Positions 1-6,075 are shown, counted from the first letter of the stretch. The stretch is DNA of 9,393 bases from Bacteroidales bacterium UBA1204 (GCA_002310075.1 DBXU01000137.1:2508-11900), one strand, 5' to 3'. Made by a program: numbers and translations. The notes: generated from the letters alone by a model not told the origin.

Positions 1-187
1 AGAGGTCGACCTGCAAGGAGGCCTCCCTGACGGTTTCAGGTCCGTCAACGGTTCCACGGTTGTAGCTCGTGGTGAGCTCCCATTCGACGGGTATGATGAT
101 GATTTGTGCCTCTTCGGCAGAGCAAGGAAGGCCGTAGATGCCTGAATCGGCGACGGCGGCTGCATTGGGGTCAAAAGTGTTTTCCAT
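1..187 (-). CDS. Agmatinase/arginase-family ureohydrolase, N-terminal part (runs off left edge)
   Basis: This is the first 62 codons of a minus-strand gene; the rest lies beyond base 1. The protein begins MENTFDPNAAAVADSGIYGL and continues with a segment containing IIIIPVEWELTTSY, a GTVDGPETV stretch and ASLQVDL. That order (GLP, then P-V-x-W-E-x-T-T-S-Y, then G-T-x-x-G-P, then A-S-x-Q-x-D-L) is how the Bacteroidota agmatinase/ureohydrolase proteins begin. The family uses a binuclear manganese site to release urea from agmatine or arginine, or formamide from formimidoylglutamate. None of the metal-ligand motifs lie in the visible part, so substrate cannot be assigned; agmatine is the first guess. 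The start at 187 is supported by a TAnnTTTG element 19 bases upstream and by homology starting within the first ten residues. It is divergent from the hydrolase gene at 262. Confidence 0.82.
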   Translation of the reverse strand, partial: MENTFDPNAAAVADSGIYGLPCSAEEAQIIIIPVEWELTTSYNRGTVDGPETVREASLQVDL

Positions 188-206
188 CGTTGATAAATTT
201 GGCACA

Positions 207-214
207 CAAAATTA
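207..214 (-). promoter_or_regulatory. Bacteroidota -7 promoter element for the ureohydrolase gene
   Basis: Read on the minus strand this is TAATTTTG, an exact match to the Bacteroidota -7 consensus TAnnTTTG, placed 19 bases before the ATG at 187. No clear -33 TTTG is visible at the expected distance. The expected -33 position falls on the -7 element of the opposite promoter. Confidence 0.6.
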
Positions 215-235
215 AAGAAAAAACGAATAAATAAT

Positions 236-244
236 TACTTTTGC
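236..244 (+). promoter_or_regulatory. Bacteroidota -7 promoter element for the MBL-fold hydrolase gene
   Basis: TACTTTTGC matches the consensus TAnnTTTGC exactly and ends 17 bases before the ATG at 262, giving a predicted leader of roughly 15 bases. No good -33 TTTG is seen around 212-215. Confidence 0.65.
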
Positions 245-261
245 GACCAAATTGATTCGGT

Positions 262-1083
262 ATGGACTTGTTTTCCTGTCTTTCTCCCTTTGTTTTCTGC
301 AGCTTTGCCTCTGGCAGTAGCGGTAACTGCTATTATGTGGGGAAACAGGATGAAGGCCTGCTTGTCGACGTGGGCATCAGTGCGAAATATGTTCTTAAGT
401 ACCTGACCAAAAATGACTTACCACTTTCCAGCATCAAGGCGATTTTGATCACCCACGACCATATCGACCATGTGAAAGGCCTTGAGGCGCTTACAAAACA
501 GAGGCCCATTCCGATTTTTGCCCATTCCGACTGCCTTCAGGGAATCAGGGAAGGACGCGCCACACAACTCGTGGATACGGCGCTGTTTCATGAGATAGAG
601 CCGATGCAGGATCTCGAGATCTGTGGTATCCACATCAAGCCGTTTCCCGTGATGCATGACGGGCGTGGAGCTATGGGTTATTATTTTGAATATGAGGGTC
701 ATACGTTGACGATTGCCACAGATATCGGGATGTTGGACAAGGTGGTGAAGGACCAGATCCGTAAGGCGGAGAATATCGTCATCGAGTCGAACTATGACGT
801 GGAAATGTTGGAGAAGGGCTCGTACCCCTTTATTTTGAAGCAACGCATCTCGGGGCCTTTCGGACATCTTAGCAATGTGGAATCGGCCCGGTTTGTTGCA
901 GAGATCTACCATCCTCTCATTAAGAACATCATGTTGTGCCACCTGAGCGAGAACAACAACACGCCAGAGTTGGCTCTGCAGTGTCTTTACAAGCAATTGA
1001 AAGCAAAGCATGTGCACCTCGACCCAAGCACATCCATATTCCCATTGCCCAGGCACAAATCCACGGGTTTCATCTATCTTTAG
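262..1083 (+). CDS. MBL-fold metallo-hydrolase, YycJ/WalJ type
   Basis: This 273-residue protein belongs to the metallo-beta-lactamase fold and most resembles the YycJ/WalJ group of cytoplasmic hydrolases, which have been linked to DNA repair and exonuclease activity in Firmicutes. An early ASGSSGN motif (residues 17-22) is typical of the group. The metal-binding signature is T-H-D-H-I-D-H (residues 64-70). Further probable ligands or active-site residues are His132 in VMHDG, Asp154 in IATDIG, His202 in GHLSN and His227 in LCHLSENN, so the active site looks complete. Length is close to the usual 260-270. There is no signal peptide. The start at 262 is chosen because the -7 promoter element lies just upstream and the family motif follows within 20 residues. 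The gene appears monocistronic; no hairpin-plus-T-run terminator follows it. The natural substrate is not known from sequence. Confidence 0.88.
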   Translation: MDLFSCLSPFVFCSFASGSSGNCYYVGKQDEGLLVDVGISAKYVLKYLTKNDLPLSSIKAILITHDHIDHVKGLEALTKQRPIPIFAHSDCLQGIREGRATQLVDTALFHEIEPMQDLEICGIHIKPFPVMHDGRGAMGYYFEYEGHTLTIATDIGMLDKVVKDQIRKAENIVIESNYDVEMLEKGSYPFILKQRISGPFGHLSNVESARFVAEIYHPLIKNIMLCHLSENNNTPELALQCLYKQLKAKHVHLDPSTSIFPLPRHKSTGFIYL

Positions 1084-1085
1084 GC

Positions 1086-1157
1086 TCCACATCTTTCCAC
1101 AAAACACAAAACGAGCTGTAGAATTCCACAATTTTCCACACTAGTAATAATTGTGGA
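1086..1157. repeat. Cluster of five TCCACA hexamers in two phased modules
   Basis: TCCACA occurs at 1086-1091, 1096-1101, 1125-1130 and 1135-1140, and on the opposite strand at 1152-1157. The first four form two identical-layout modules, TCCACA-N4-TCCACA, with hexamers exactly 10 bases apart (one helical turn) and modules 39 bases apart. The first module begins right after the stop codon at 1081-1083. The arrangement looks like a protein-binding array. TTTTCCACA at 1132-1140 fits the relaxed DnaA-box consensus TTWTNCACA and the others fit less well. It could also be an upstream activator site for the lipoprotein gene at 1256. Confidence 0.6.
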
Positions 1158-1158
1158 A
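1124..1158. repeat. Inverted repeat, 10-base perfect arms
   Basis: TTCCACAATT at 1124-1133 is the exact reverse complement of AATTGTGGAA at 1149-1158, with a 15-base spacer. It is embedded in the TCCACA cluster. It is not followed by a T-run, so it is a poor candidate for an intrinsic terminator. It is better read as a dyad operator about 90 bases upstream of the predicted start of transcription for the next gene. Confidence 0.55.
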
Positions 1159-1206
1159 ATAATTATAATTGATTGATATATAATATGATAAATCCATCAC
1201 GTTATT

Positions 1207-1223
1207 TCGGCATGGATTCTGCA
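1207..1223 (+). promoter_or_regulatory. Candidate sigma-54 (-24/-12) promoter for the coiled-coil lipoprotein
   Basis: Aligned with YTGGCACGrNNNTTGCW, the stretch from 1207 to 1223 (key bases GGCA at 1209-1212 and TGCA at 1220-1223) mismatches only at 1208, 1213 and 1219. It keeps the invariant GG at 1209-1210 and GC at 1221-1222 with the correct 10-base gap. Transcription would begin near 1233, leaving a leader of about 22 bases before the ATG at 1256. The gap lacks an exact TAnnTTTG; the nearest is TATAATTG at 1164-1171 with one mismatch and no -33 partner. Visual motif matching has real false-positive risk. Confidence 0.42.
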
Positions 1224-1255
1224 TGAAGAATTACTGCTTTAAAAAATGAATCATC

Positions 1256-2143
1256 ATGCAACGTAGAATCGCTTTATTATCCCTGTCTTTATTGGTTATT
1301 GCCTTCGCATCTTGTGATGTGGAAAGGTCGGAAAAGTATCAAACCCTTTTGGCCGAGCGTGATTCCTTATATACGGAAGCTGTCGCTGCCAAGGGAGGCT
1401 TCGATGATGCCTTGAACACCATCAACGAAATTGAGAATGCGCTTGAGTCGGTGCGTGCCGCCGAAAACATCATCATGGTTGAGAACCAAGAGGGCAACAC
1501 CAACAAGGCTGTTTCGCAAATCAATGCCATTCAGCAGACCTTGGAAGAAAACAAGGCCAAGATCAACGATCTTGAGAAAAGCCTGGCCGAGCAAGGTTCC
1601 AAGTCGAAGGCTTTGGCCCAGACCGTGAATCGCCTGAAGACCCAACTGGAAGAGAAAGATAATTACATTACCTCTTTGAAGAATGAGTTGCAGCAAAGCC
1701 GTAATCAGATTGAGGAATTGAACACCCAGGTCTCCGAAATGAACGAAAACATCACTTCGTTGAACGACAATATCGAAAACCTGAATGTCCAAAACGCTGT
1801 GCAACAGGAGACCATTCAAAACCAAGATGCTGCATTGAACACGGTATGGGTGAGCATCGCCACCTTGCAGGTGCTGAAGGACAAGGGCATCGTCACCAAG
1901 GGCGGCCTCTTCCAAAGCAGTGCCATCTCGAAGGAAGGTCTCGACAAGCAACAGTTCATGCAAGCTGACAAACGTCAACTGACCACCATCCCGTTGAATA
2001 CCAAAAAAGCAAATATCATGACAACACACCCCGAAAGCAGCTATAATATCACCGAGAATGAAGACGGCGCCTTGGTGCTTAACATTCTCGACAAGGATGC
2101 TTTCTGGAGTATCTCAAATTATTTGGTTGTTTCCATCAAATAA
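1256..2143 (+). CDS. Coiled-coil lipoprotein, Cbp1-like adhesin family (Bacteroidales)
   Basis: The 295-residue protein starts with a lipoprotein signal peptide: basic MQRR, a hydrophobic run from residue 5, and a lipobox F-A-S-C with lipidated Cys20. The acidic residues after the cysteine (D-V-E) suit outer-membrane or surface sorting. Residues about 85-193 form a long heptad-type coiled coil rich in Glu, Gln, Asn and Leu. Residues about 194-295 form a small C-terminal domain with NTVWVSIATLQVLKDKGIV, then TTIPLNTKKANIMTTHPESSY and a final FWSISNYLVV. From memory, this signature (SLNTVWY-type, LKDKGI, THP-SSY, FWS-S-YLV) matches the Bacteroidales lipoprotein family that includes the collagen-binding glycoprotein Cbp1. 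A DSL site at 36-38 fits the Bacteroidota O-glycosylation sequon. Ligand binding is not shown here. It is monocistronic, with a terminator behind it and an unusual upstream region. Confidence 0.72.
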   Translation: MQRRIALLSLSLLVIAFASCDVERSEKYQTLLAERDSLYTEAVAAKGGFDDALNTINEIENALESVRAAENIIMVENQEGNTNKAVSQINAIQQTLEENKAKINDLEKSLAEQGSKSKALAQTVNRLKTQLEEKDNYITSLKNELQQSRNQIEELNTQVSEMNENITSLNDNIENLNVQNAVQQETIQNQDAALNTVWVSIATLQVLKDKGIVTKGGLFQSSAISKEGLDKQQFMQADKRQLTTIPLNTKKANIMTTHPESSYNITENEDGALVLNILDKDAFWSISNYLVVSIK

Positions 2144-2170
2144 ATTTCTGCTCGTTTTCAATTTTTTGAA

Positions 2171-2204
2171 ATAGCCTCACTTCTCCCCGTTGTGAGGCTT
2201 TTTT
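2171..2204 (+). terminator. Intrinsic terminator after the lipoprotein gene
   Basis: AGCCTCAC (2173-2180) pairs perfectly with GTGAGGCT (2192-2199) across an 11-base loop and is followed by a T-run to 2204. It lies about 30 bases after the stop codon and separates the lipoprotein from the response regulator gene. Confidence 0.85.
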
Positions 2205-2215
2205 CATGTTATTTT

Positions 2216-2248
2216 TTTGTGATTCATTGAAAATTGTTCTATTTTTGC
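2216..2248 (+). promoter_or_regulatory. Full Bacteroidota promoter (-33 and -7) for the response regulator
   Basis: TTTG at 2216-2219 and TATTTTTGC at 2240-2248 are separated by 20 bases, matching both elements of the vegetative Bacteroidota promoter. The -7 element ends only 4 bases before the ATG at 2253, so the transcript should start at or within a few bases of the start codon. Confidence 0.75.
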
Positions 2249-2252
2249 AGTC

Positions 2253-3590
2253 ATGAATACCAAGATACTCATCGTTGAGGACGATGCCTCTTTTGGCTTG
2301 ATGATCAAGACTTGGCTGAACAAGAACGGCTATGAGGCGGTGCTGTCCACTCATTACGAGCAGGCCAAGGCTGAGCTGGGCACGGGCGACTATAGCTTGA
2401 TCCTTACCGATTTGCGCTTGCCCGATGGCGATGGTATCCTGCTGATGACCTGGGTGAGGGAGAAGATGAAGAGCAAAATCCCGATCATTGTGATGACAGG
2501 CTATGCTGAAGTGCAGACGGCAGTATCGGCAATGAAACTGGGTGCTTTCGACTACTTGAAGAAACCCATCAACCCAAGTGTCTTGGAAGAAAAAATCTCG
2601 GCAGCCTTGGCTTCTACAGACGAAGAGTCAACGGAAGCCTTCGCCCCTCCGCAAAAACGCTGGGTGAAAGGCAACAGCCCGGTGATGCAGCGCCTTTACA
2701 AACATGTGGAATTGGTGGCCCCCACCAAGTTCTCTGTCCTGATATTGGGAGAAAGCGGTACCGGTAAGGAGTACATCGCCCGTATGATCCATGACCACAG
2801 CCTCAATAAAGAAGGCCCGTTTATCCCCGTTGACTGTGGAAGCTTGTCGAAAGAGCTGGCACCCAGTGAATTGTTTGGCCATTTGAAAGGCTCTTTCACT
2901 TCGGCTATTGCCGACAAGAAAGGGGTCTTCGAACAGGCCAAGGGCGGCACGGTGTTTCTCGATGAGGTTGGCAACCTGCCTTATGAGGTCCAGATGCAGT
3001 TGCTTCGAGCCCTACAAGAGCAGAAGGTGCGTCCGGTGGGCTCTGCCACCGACATCCATGTCGACGTGCGTATCATAGCGGCAACCAACGAAAACCTCGA
3101 ACAGGCCATCGAAGAGGGCCGTTTCCGTCAGGATCTTTACCATCGTATCAACGAGTTTGCCATCGAGGTGCCACCCCTGCGTGATCGCCTAGAGGATTTC
3201 GAGGAGCTTACGACCTTTTTCATCAATCAGGCCAACGACGAGCTTGGAAAGAACGTGAAAGGCATCGACGAGGCAGCCTTGGAGCGTTTGAAGTCGCAAA
3301 AATGGAACGGCAACCTCCGCGAACTACGCAATGTGGTTCGTCGTTGCGTGCTCTTCGCCGAGGGCGAAAACATTGAGTTGGACGACCTGCCGGTGTTCAC
3401 CATGCCGCTTAAAAGAGTGTCTGTGGTTGCCGAAGAAGACGATTGGGCTTTGCGTCCTGACCACGAGAAGGAACAAATCGAAGCCGCCTTGCAGAAGGCT
3501 AGGGGCAACAAGACCGTTGCAGCCAAGTTGCTGCAAATCGACCGTAAGACTTTATACAATAAGATGCATCTCTATGGAATAGAGCTTTAA
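2253..3590 (+). CDS. Sigma-54-dependent response regulator, NtrC/AtoC type
   Basis: The 445-residue protein has the three-domain NtrC layout. Receiver, residues 1-120: acidic pocket E9-D10-D11, phosphoacceptor Asp53, Thr82 and Lys104 before Pro105. AAA+ ATPase, about 138-370: Walker A GESGTGKE at 166-173, Walker B VFLDE at 234-238, and a sigma-54 contact loop at 213-218 that reads GSFTSA rather than the usual GAFTGA. The WPGNVREL box reads WNGNLREL. C-terminal Fis-type helix-turn-helix: EQIEAALQKARGNKTVAAKLL followed by IDRKTLYNKM. Phosphorylated regulators of this family bind upstream of -24/-12 promoters and use ATP to open the sigma-54 holoenzyme complex. It is tail to tail with the hybrid kinase, 2 bases apart, and is probably its phosphorelay partner. 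Target genes are unknown; the lipoprotein upstream is one candidate. Confidence 0.93.
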   Translation: MNTKILIVEDDASFGLMIKTWLNKNGYEAVLSTHYEQAKAELGTGDYSLILTDLRLPDGDGILLMTWVREKMKSKIPIIVMTGYAEVQTAVSAMKLGAFDYLKKPINPSVLEEKISAALASTDEESTEAFAPPQKRWVKGNSPVMQRLYKHVELVAPTKFSVLILGESGTGKEYIARMIHDHSLNKEGPFIPVDCGSLSKELAPSELFGHLKGSFTSAIADKKGVFEQAKGGTVFLDEVGNLPYEVQMQLLRALQEQKVRPVGSATDIHVDVRIIAATNENLEQAIEEGRFRQDLYHRINEFAIEVPPLRDRLEDFEELTTFFINQANDELGKNVKGIDEAALERLKSQKWNGNLRELRNVVRRCVLFAEGENIELDDLPVFTMPLKRVSVVAEEDDWALRPDHEKEQIEAALQKARGNKTVAAKLLQIDRKTLYNKMHLYGIEL

Positions 3591-3592
3591 GC

Positions 3593-6040
3593 CTATTCGA
3601 TTCCATATTTTTCTGCCAACAAATCAAGCAATTCATCCGCCTGGCTCATGAATTGTGTGGCATCTTCTTTCCAATTCGGATAGCTTTCCTCTGTGTCGCC
3701 CTTGCCGCGCATGCCATTCATCTTCGACAGGAAGGTGGTGTCGCGTTCCAATTGGGTAAACATGGGCAACATCTTGTGGCAGAGTGCCTGCATCTCAATG
3801 AAGTCGGAGGCTTCAATCAACGCGTTCATGGTCATCAAGTCGTCAGAGGTCGATTTCACAAAGACGCTGAGAATGTCGGTCATGGAAGGACGGTCGTTGC
3901 CCATCATCTCGCTGAAACTAGGGAAGTCGGGGAAGGCGATTTCCTGTTCCGATTCTGCCACGGCAACGCTGCCGAAAAGGCTTTCGAGTTGCTTGAGGTT
4001 GAATGGTTTTTGCAGGAATCCGTCAAAGCCTTCTTCCTTGGCGATTTCGTTGGAGTATTCGATGCGAGCGGTCATCAAGATGACAGGTTTGTCAGGGTCG
4101 GCTTCCTTGAACATATGCAGGATGTCGTTGCCCGTCAAAGCGCCCATCTCGCGGTCGGTAAGAACGTAGTCATAGTCATGGATTTGCGCTATGGCGCTTT
4201 CGATGTCGTTCTTAGACCTGCATGCAATGGCTTGATGGCCAAGGCGGTGCAGCATGGTGTCGATGACGGACAGTAATGTATTATCATCGTCAATGACTAA
4301 GATGTTGAGGCTCTTCTTCTTGTCACAATTTACTTCACCATCTTCTTCAATAGGTTTTTCTACGTTACCAACGGGTATTCTGACCTCGAAGTGGGTGCCT
4401 TTGCCTACTTCGGATTCGATGTGGATCTCACCGCCAAGGAGGTCGACAAGACCTTTTACCACGGACATACCGTAACCACTACCTTCGGCAAATTGATTAT
4501 AGGTCTCGATGCGCACAAATGGCTTGAAGACGTCTTCAAGTTTGTCTGGCGGAATACCCACACCTGTATCGGTGATGTCGAAAACCACCAGATTGCGCCC
4601 AATGCGGGCTTTGAAGCAAACGCTTCCTTCCAAGGTGTATTTGATGCCGTTGGAGATGATATTGCTTAGTATCTGCTTGATCTTCAATCGGTCAGATAGG
4701 ATGAAGGAATCTTCTTCCATGTCTGGCTCATAGACAAAGTCTAGGTTTTTGTGCTTGGCGATGGGTCGGAACATCTCGGCGGTTTCGTCGCAGATTTGTC
4801 TTAGGTTGAATGACTCATTGCGGATTTGTAGTTTGCCTTGTTCCAAGCTGGAATACTCGAGCAAGTTGTTCAACAGGTTGAGGATGTGGTCGGCGGATTG
4901 CTGTATCGAACTGAATTCTTTTTCGTTGCCAGTTTTGTCCATGAGTTCCACATTGCCAAGGATGGAACTCAATGGGGTTTTGATGTCATGCGATACCGAC
5001 AGCAACAGCTTGTGACGGCTTTCCATGATCTCCTCGGTTTTTTTCTTGGCTTCTTCTGCAGCTTGACGCGCGCGGTGTCCTTTATTTACGTCGCTGATAA
5101 TCAATATGATGAATATTACTATCAGGAACAAGGTGATGGCACCGATGAGGATGGAAGTGCGGATGTTCTCCTTGATGGAAGCTTCGCTTTTCTCGATTTC
5201 GGCAATGGTAGAATCCAGGATCTCCTGGTTGAGATGGATGAGCAGGTTGGAGATCTGTTCCGAGAGTTGGTTGTCGGCCCTGACAAGCTCCTGGGTCTTG
5301 CTCTCGTATTCTTTGATTTTGTTCCAATACTCAGCCTTGGCTTGGTCGGAAAGCAGTCGTAGGTCGGCCAGGATGGTCAGAGAGTCGTTGGATTGTCGCT
5401 GAATGTGGAGTGTGTCGGTGCTTTCGATGGATACGTGAACGATGCTGTCTTCTTCAGTAGGGTTGAAAACATTGCCGATGCGCCGCCAAAAGCCTTTCTT
5501 CTGGTTGCGAGGTACGTGGATGATGGTATCTTTGGATATCTTGGTGACCACGATTTCCTCTTCGGGCTCGGGGGGCATATAGTCGTCGATAGTGCGGTCG
5601 AACTCCGCCAGAGGGTTGAAGTCGTGGAATTGCTTTGACAGCTCATTACTGATGCTTCCTTTGCTTTTGATGAGGCCGTCGATTTCTTTCACCATCGTCT
5701 TGTTGTCTTCATTGATTTCTATCATCACGATGGAGTCGACTTGTGCTGAGATCAGTTTCTTGGCTTCGTTGAAGCGTCGCTTGTATCGGGTTTGCTTGGT
5801 GAAAGCGTATAGGTTGGCGGCGGATTGGGCTTCGTGTACGTTTTTGGTGAAGCGGTTGGCCCATTCGAGAGCTGCATGTTGCGAGTTGATGTTGGATCGT
5901 TGGCTTTCGATGGTGCTGCGCAGGTTGAAGATATAGTAGAACAAGGCGGCACATAGGGCTATGACGAAGGTGTATGTGATTACAACCTTCCAGCTTGTCC
6001 GCGTACCGCTTGGATAATCGTTCTTCCTTTTCTTTGCCAT
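3593..6040 (-). CDS. Hybrid sensor histidine kinase with receiver and HPt domains
   Basis: The 815-residue membrane protein starts with a basic tail, then a membrane helix (about 18-39), a 255-residue periplasmic region with helical stretches, and a second helix (about 295-316). The cytoplasmic part has HisKA with SHDIKTP (phospho-His351), an N-box around Asn460/Asn464, the G1 box DTGVGIP (491-497), an F-box KPF (506-508) and a G2 region GSGYGMSVV. A receiver follows with D584-D585-D586, phosphoacceptor Asp629, Thr657 and Lys678. The final 100 residues form an HPt domain with CHKMLPMF, His755 being the likely phosphate carrier. All residues for a four-step His-Asp-His-Asp relay are present, with the neighbouring NtrC-type regulator as the obvious acceptor. 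I do not recognise the sensor region. It contains three D-[ST]-[IL]-x-H-type or related short motifs and several O-glycosylation sequons. The start at 6040 is supported by a -7 element 6 bases upstream. Confidence 0.92.
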   Translation of the reverse strand: MAKKRKNDYPSGTRTSWKVVITYTFVIALCAALFYYIFNLRSTIESQRSNINSQHAALEWANRFTKNVHEAQSAANLYAFTKQTRYKRRFNEAKKLISAQVDSIVMIEINEDNKTMVKEIDGLIKSKGSISNELSKQFHDFNPLAEFDRTIDDYMPPEPEEEIVVTKISKDTIIHVPRNQKKGFWRRIGNVFNPTEEDSIVHVSIESTDTLHIQRQSNDSLTILADLRLLSDQAKAEYWNKIKEYESKTQELVRADNQLSEQISNLLIHLNQEILDSTIAEIEKSEASIKENIRTSILIGAITLFLIVIFIILIISDVNKGHRARQAAEEAKKKTEEIMESRHKLLLSVSHDIKTPLSSILGNVELMDKTGNEKEFSSIQQSADHILNLLNNLLEYSSLEQGKLQIRNESFNLRQICDETAEMFRPIAKHKNLDFVYEPDMEEDSFILSDRLKIKQILSNIISNGIKYTLEGSVCFKARIGRNLVVFDITDTGVGIPPDKLEDVFKPFVRIETYNQFAEGSGYGMSVVKGLVDLLGGEIHIESEVGKGTHFEVRIPVGNVEKPIEEDGEVNCDKKKSLNILVIDDDNTLLSVIDTMLHRLGHQAIACRSKNDIESAIAQIHDYDYVLTDREMGALTGNDILHMFKEADPDKPVILMTARIEYSNEIAKEEGFDGFLQKPFNLKQLESLFGSVAVAESEQEIAFPDFPSFSEMMGNDRPSMTDILSVFVKSTSDDLMTMNALIEASDFIEMQALCHKMLPMFTQLERDTTFLSKMNGMRGKGDTEESYPNWKEDATQFMSQADELLDLLAEKYGIE

Positions 6041-6046
6041 GATGCG

Positions 6047-6055
6047 GCAAAGATA
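6047..6055 (-). promoter_or_regulatory. Bacteroidota -7 promoter element for the hybrid kinase
   Basis: Read on the minus strand this is TATCTTTGC, an exact TAnnTTTGC match, ending 6 bases before the kinase ATG. The transcript leader would be only a few bases long. No convincing -33 TTTG is seen. Confidence 0.7.
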
Positions 6056-6066
6056 AAACTTTTTCC

Positions 6067-6075
6067 TATTTTTGC
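6067..6075 (+). promoter_or_regulatory. Bacteroidota -7 promoter element for the 5'-nucleotidase gene
   Basis: TATTTTTGC matches TAnnTTTGC and ends 24 bases before the ATG at 6100. It is only 11 bases from the oppositely directed kinase -7 element, so the two core promoters must overlap. Confidence 0.65.

Noticed and set aside
198..213. TTTGGCACAC as a sigma-54 -24 box near the ureohydrolase/hydrolase promoters
   Set aside because: The -24 half matches, but no GC occurs at the required -12 position; a vegetative -7 element lies nearby instead.
418..1131. Long minus-strand open frame (237 residues) opposite the MBL hydrolase
   Set aside because: It is antisense to a gene with a complete catalytic motif set, its translation shows no recognisable domain, and no promoter element precedes it.
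1124..1158. Inverted repeat as an intrinsic terminator for the MBL hydrolase gene
   Set aside because: The stem is A/T-rich with a 15-base loop and no T-run follows, so termination is unlikely.
1246..1266. Tiny frame MNHHAT-stop overlapping the lipoprotein start, possible leader peptide
   Set aside because: Six codons with no regulatory hairpin or amino-acid bias. Overlap with the true start is expected by chance in this A-rich leader.
3653..5362. Several plus-strand open frames opposite the hybrid kinase
   Set aside because: They are shadows of the kinase gene, whose domains are intact along the whole length. The antisense translations have no family features.
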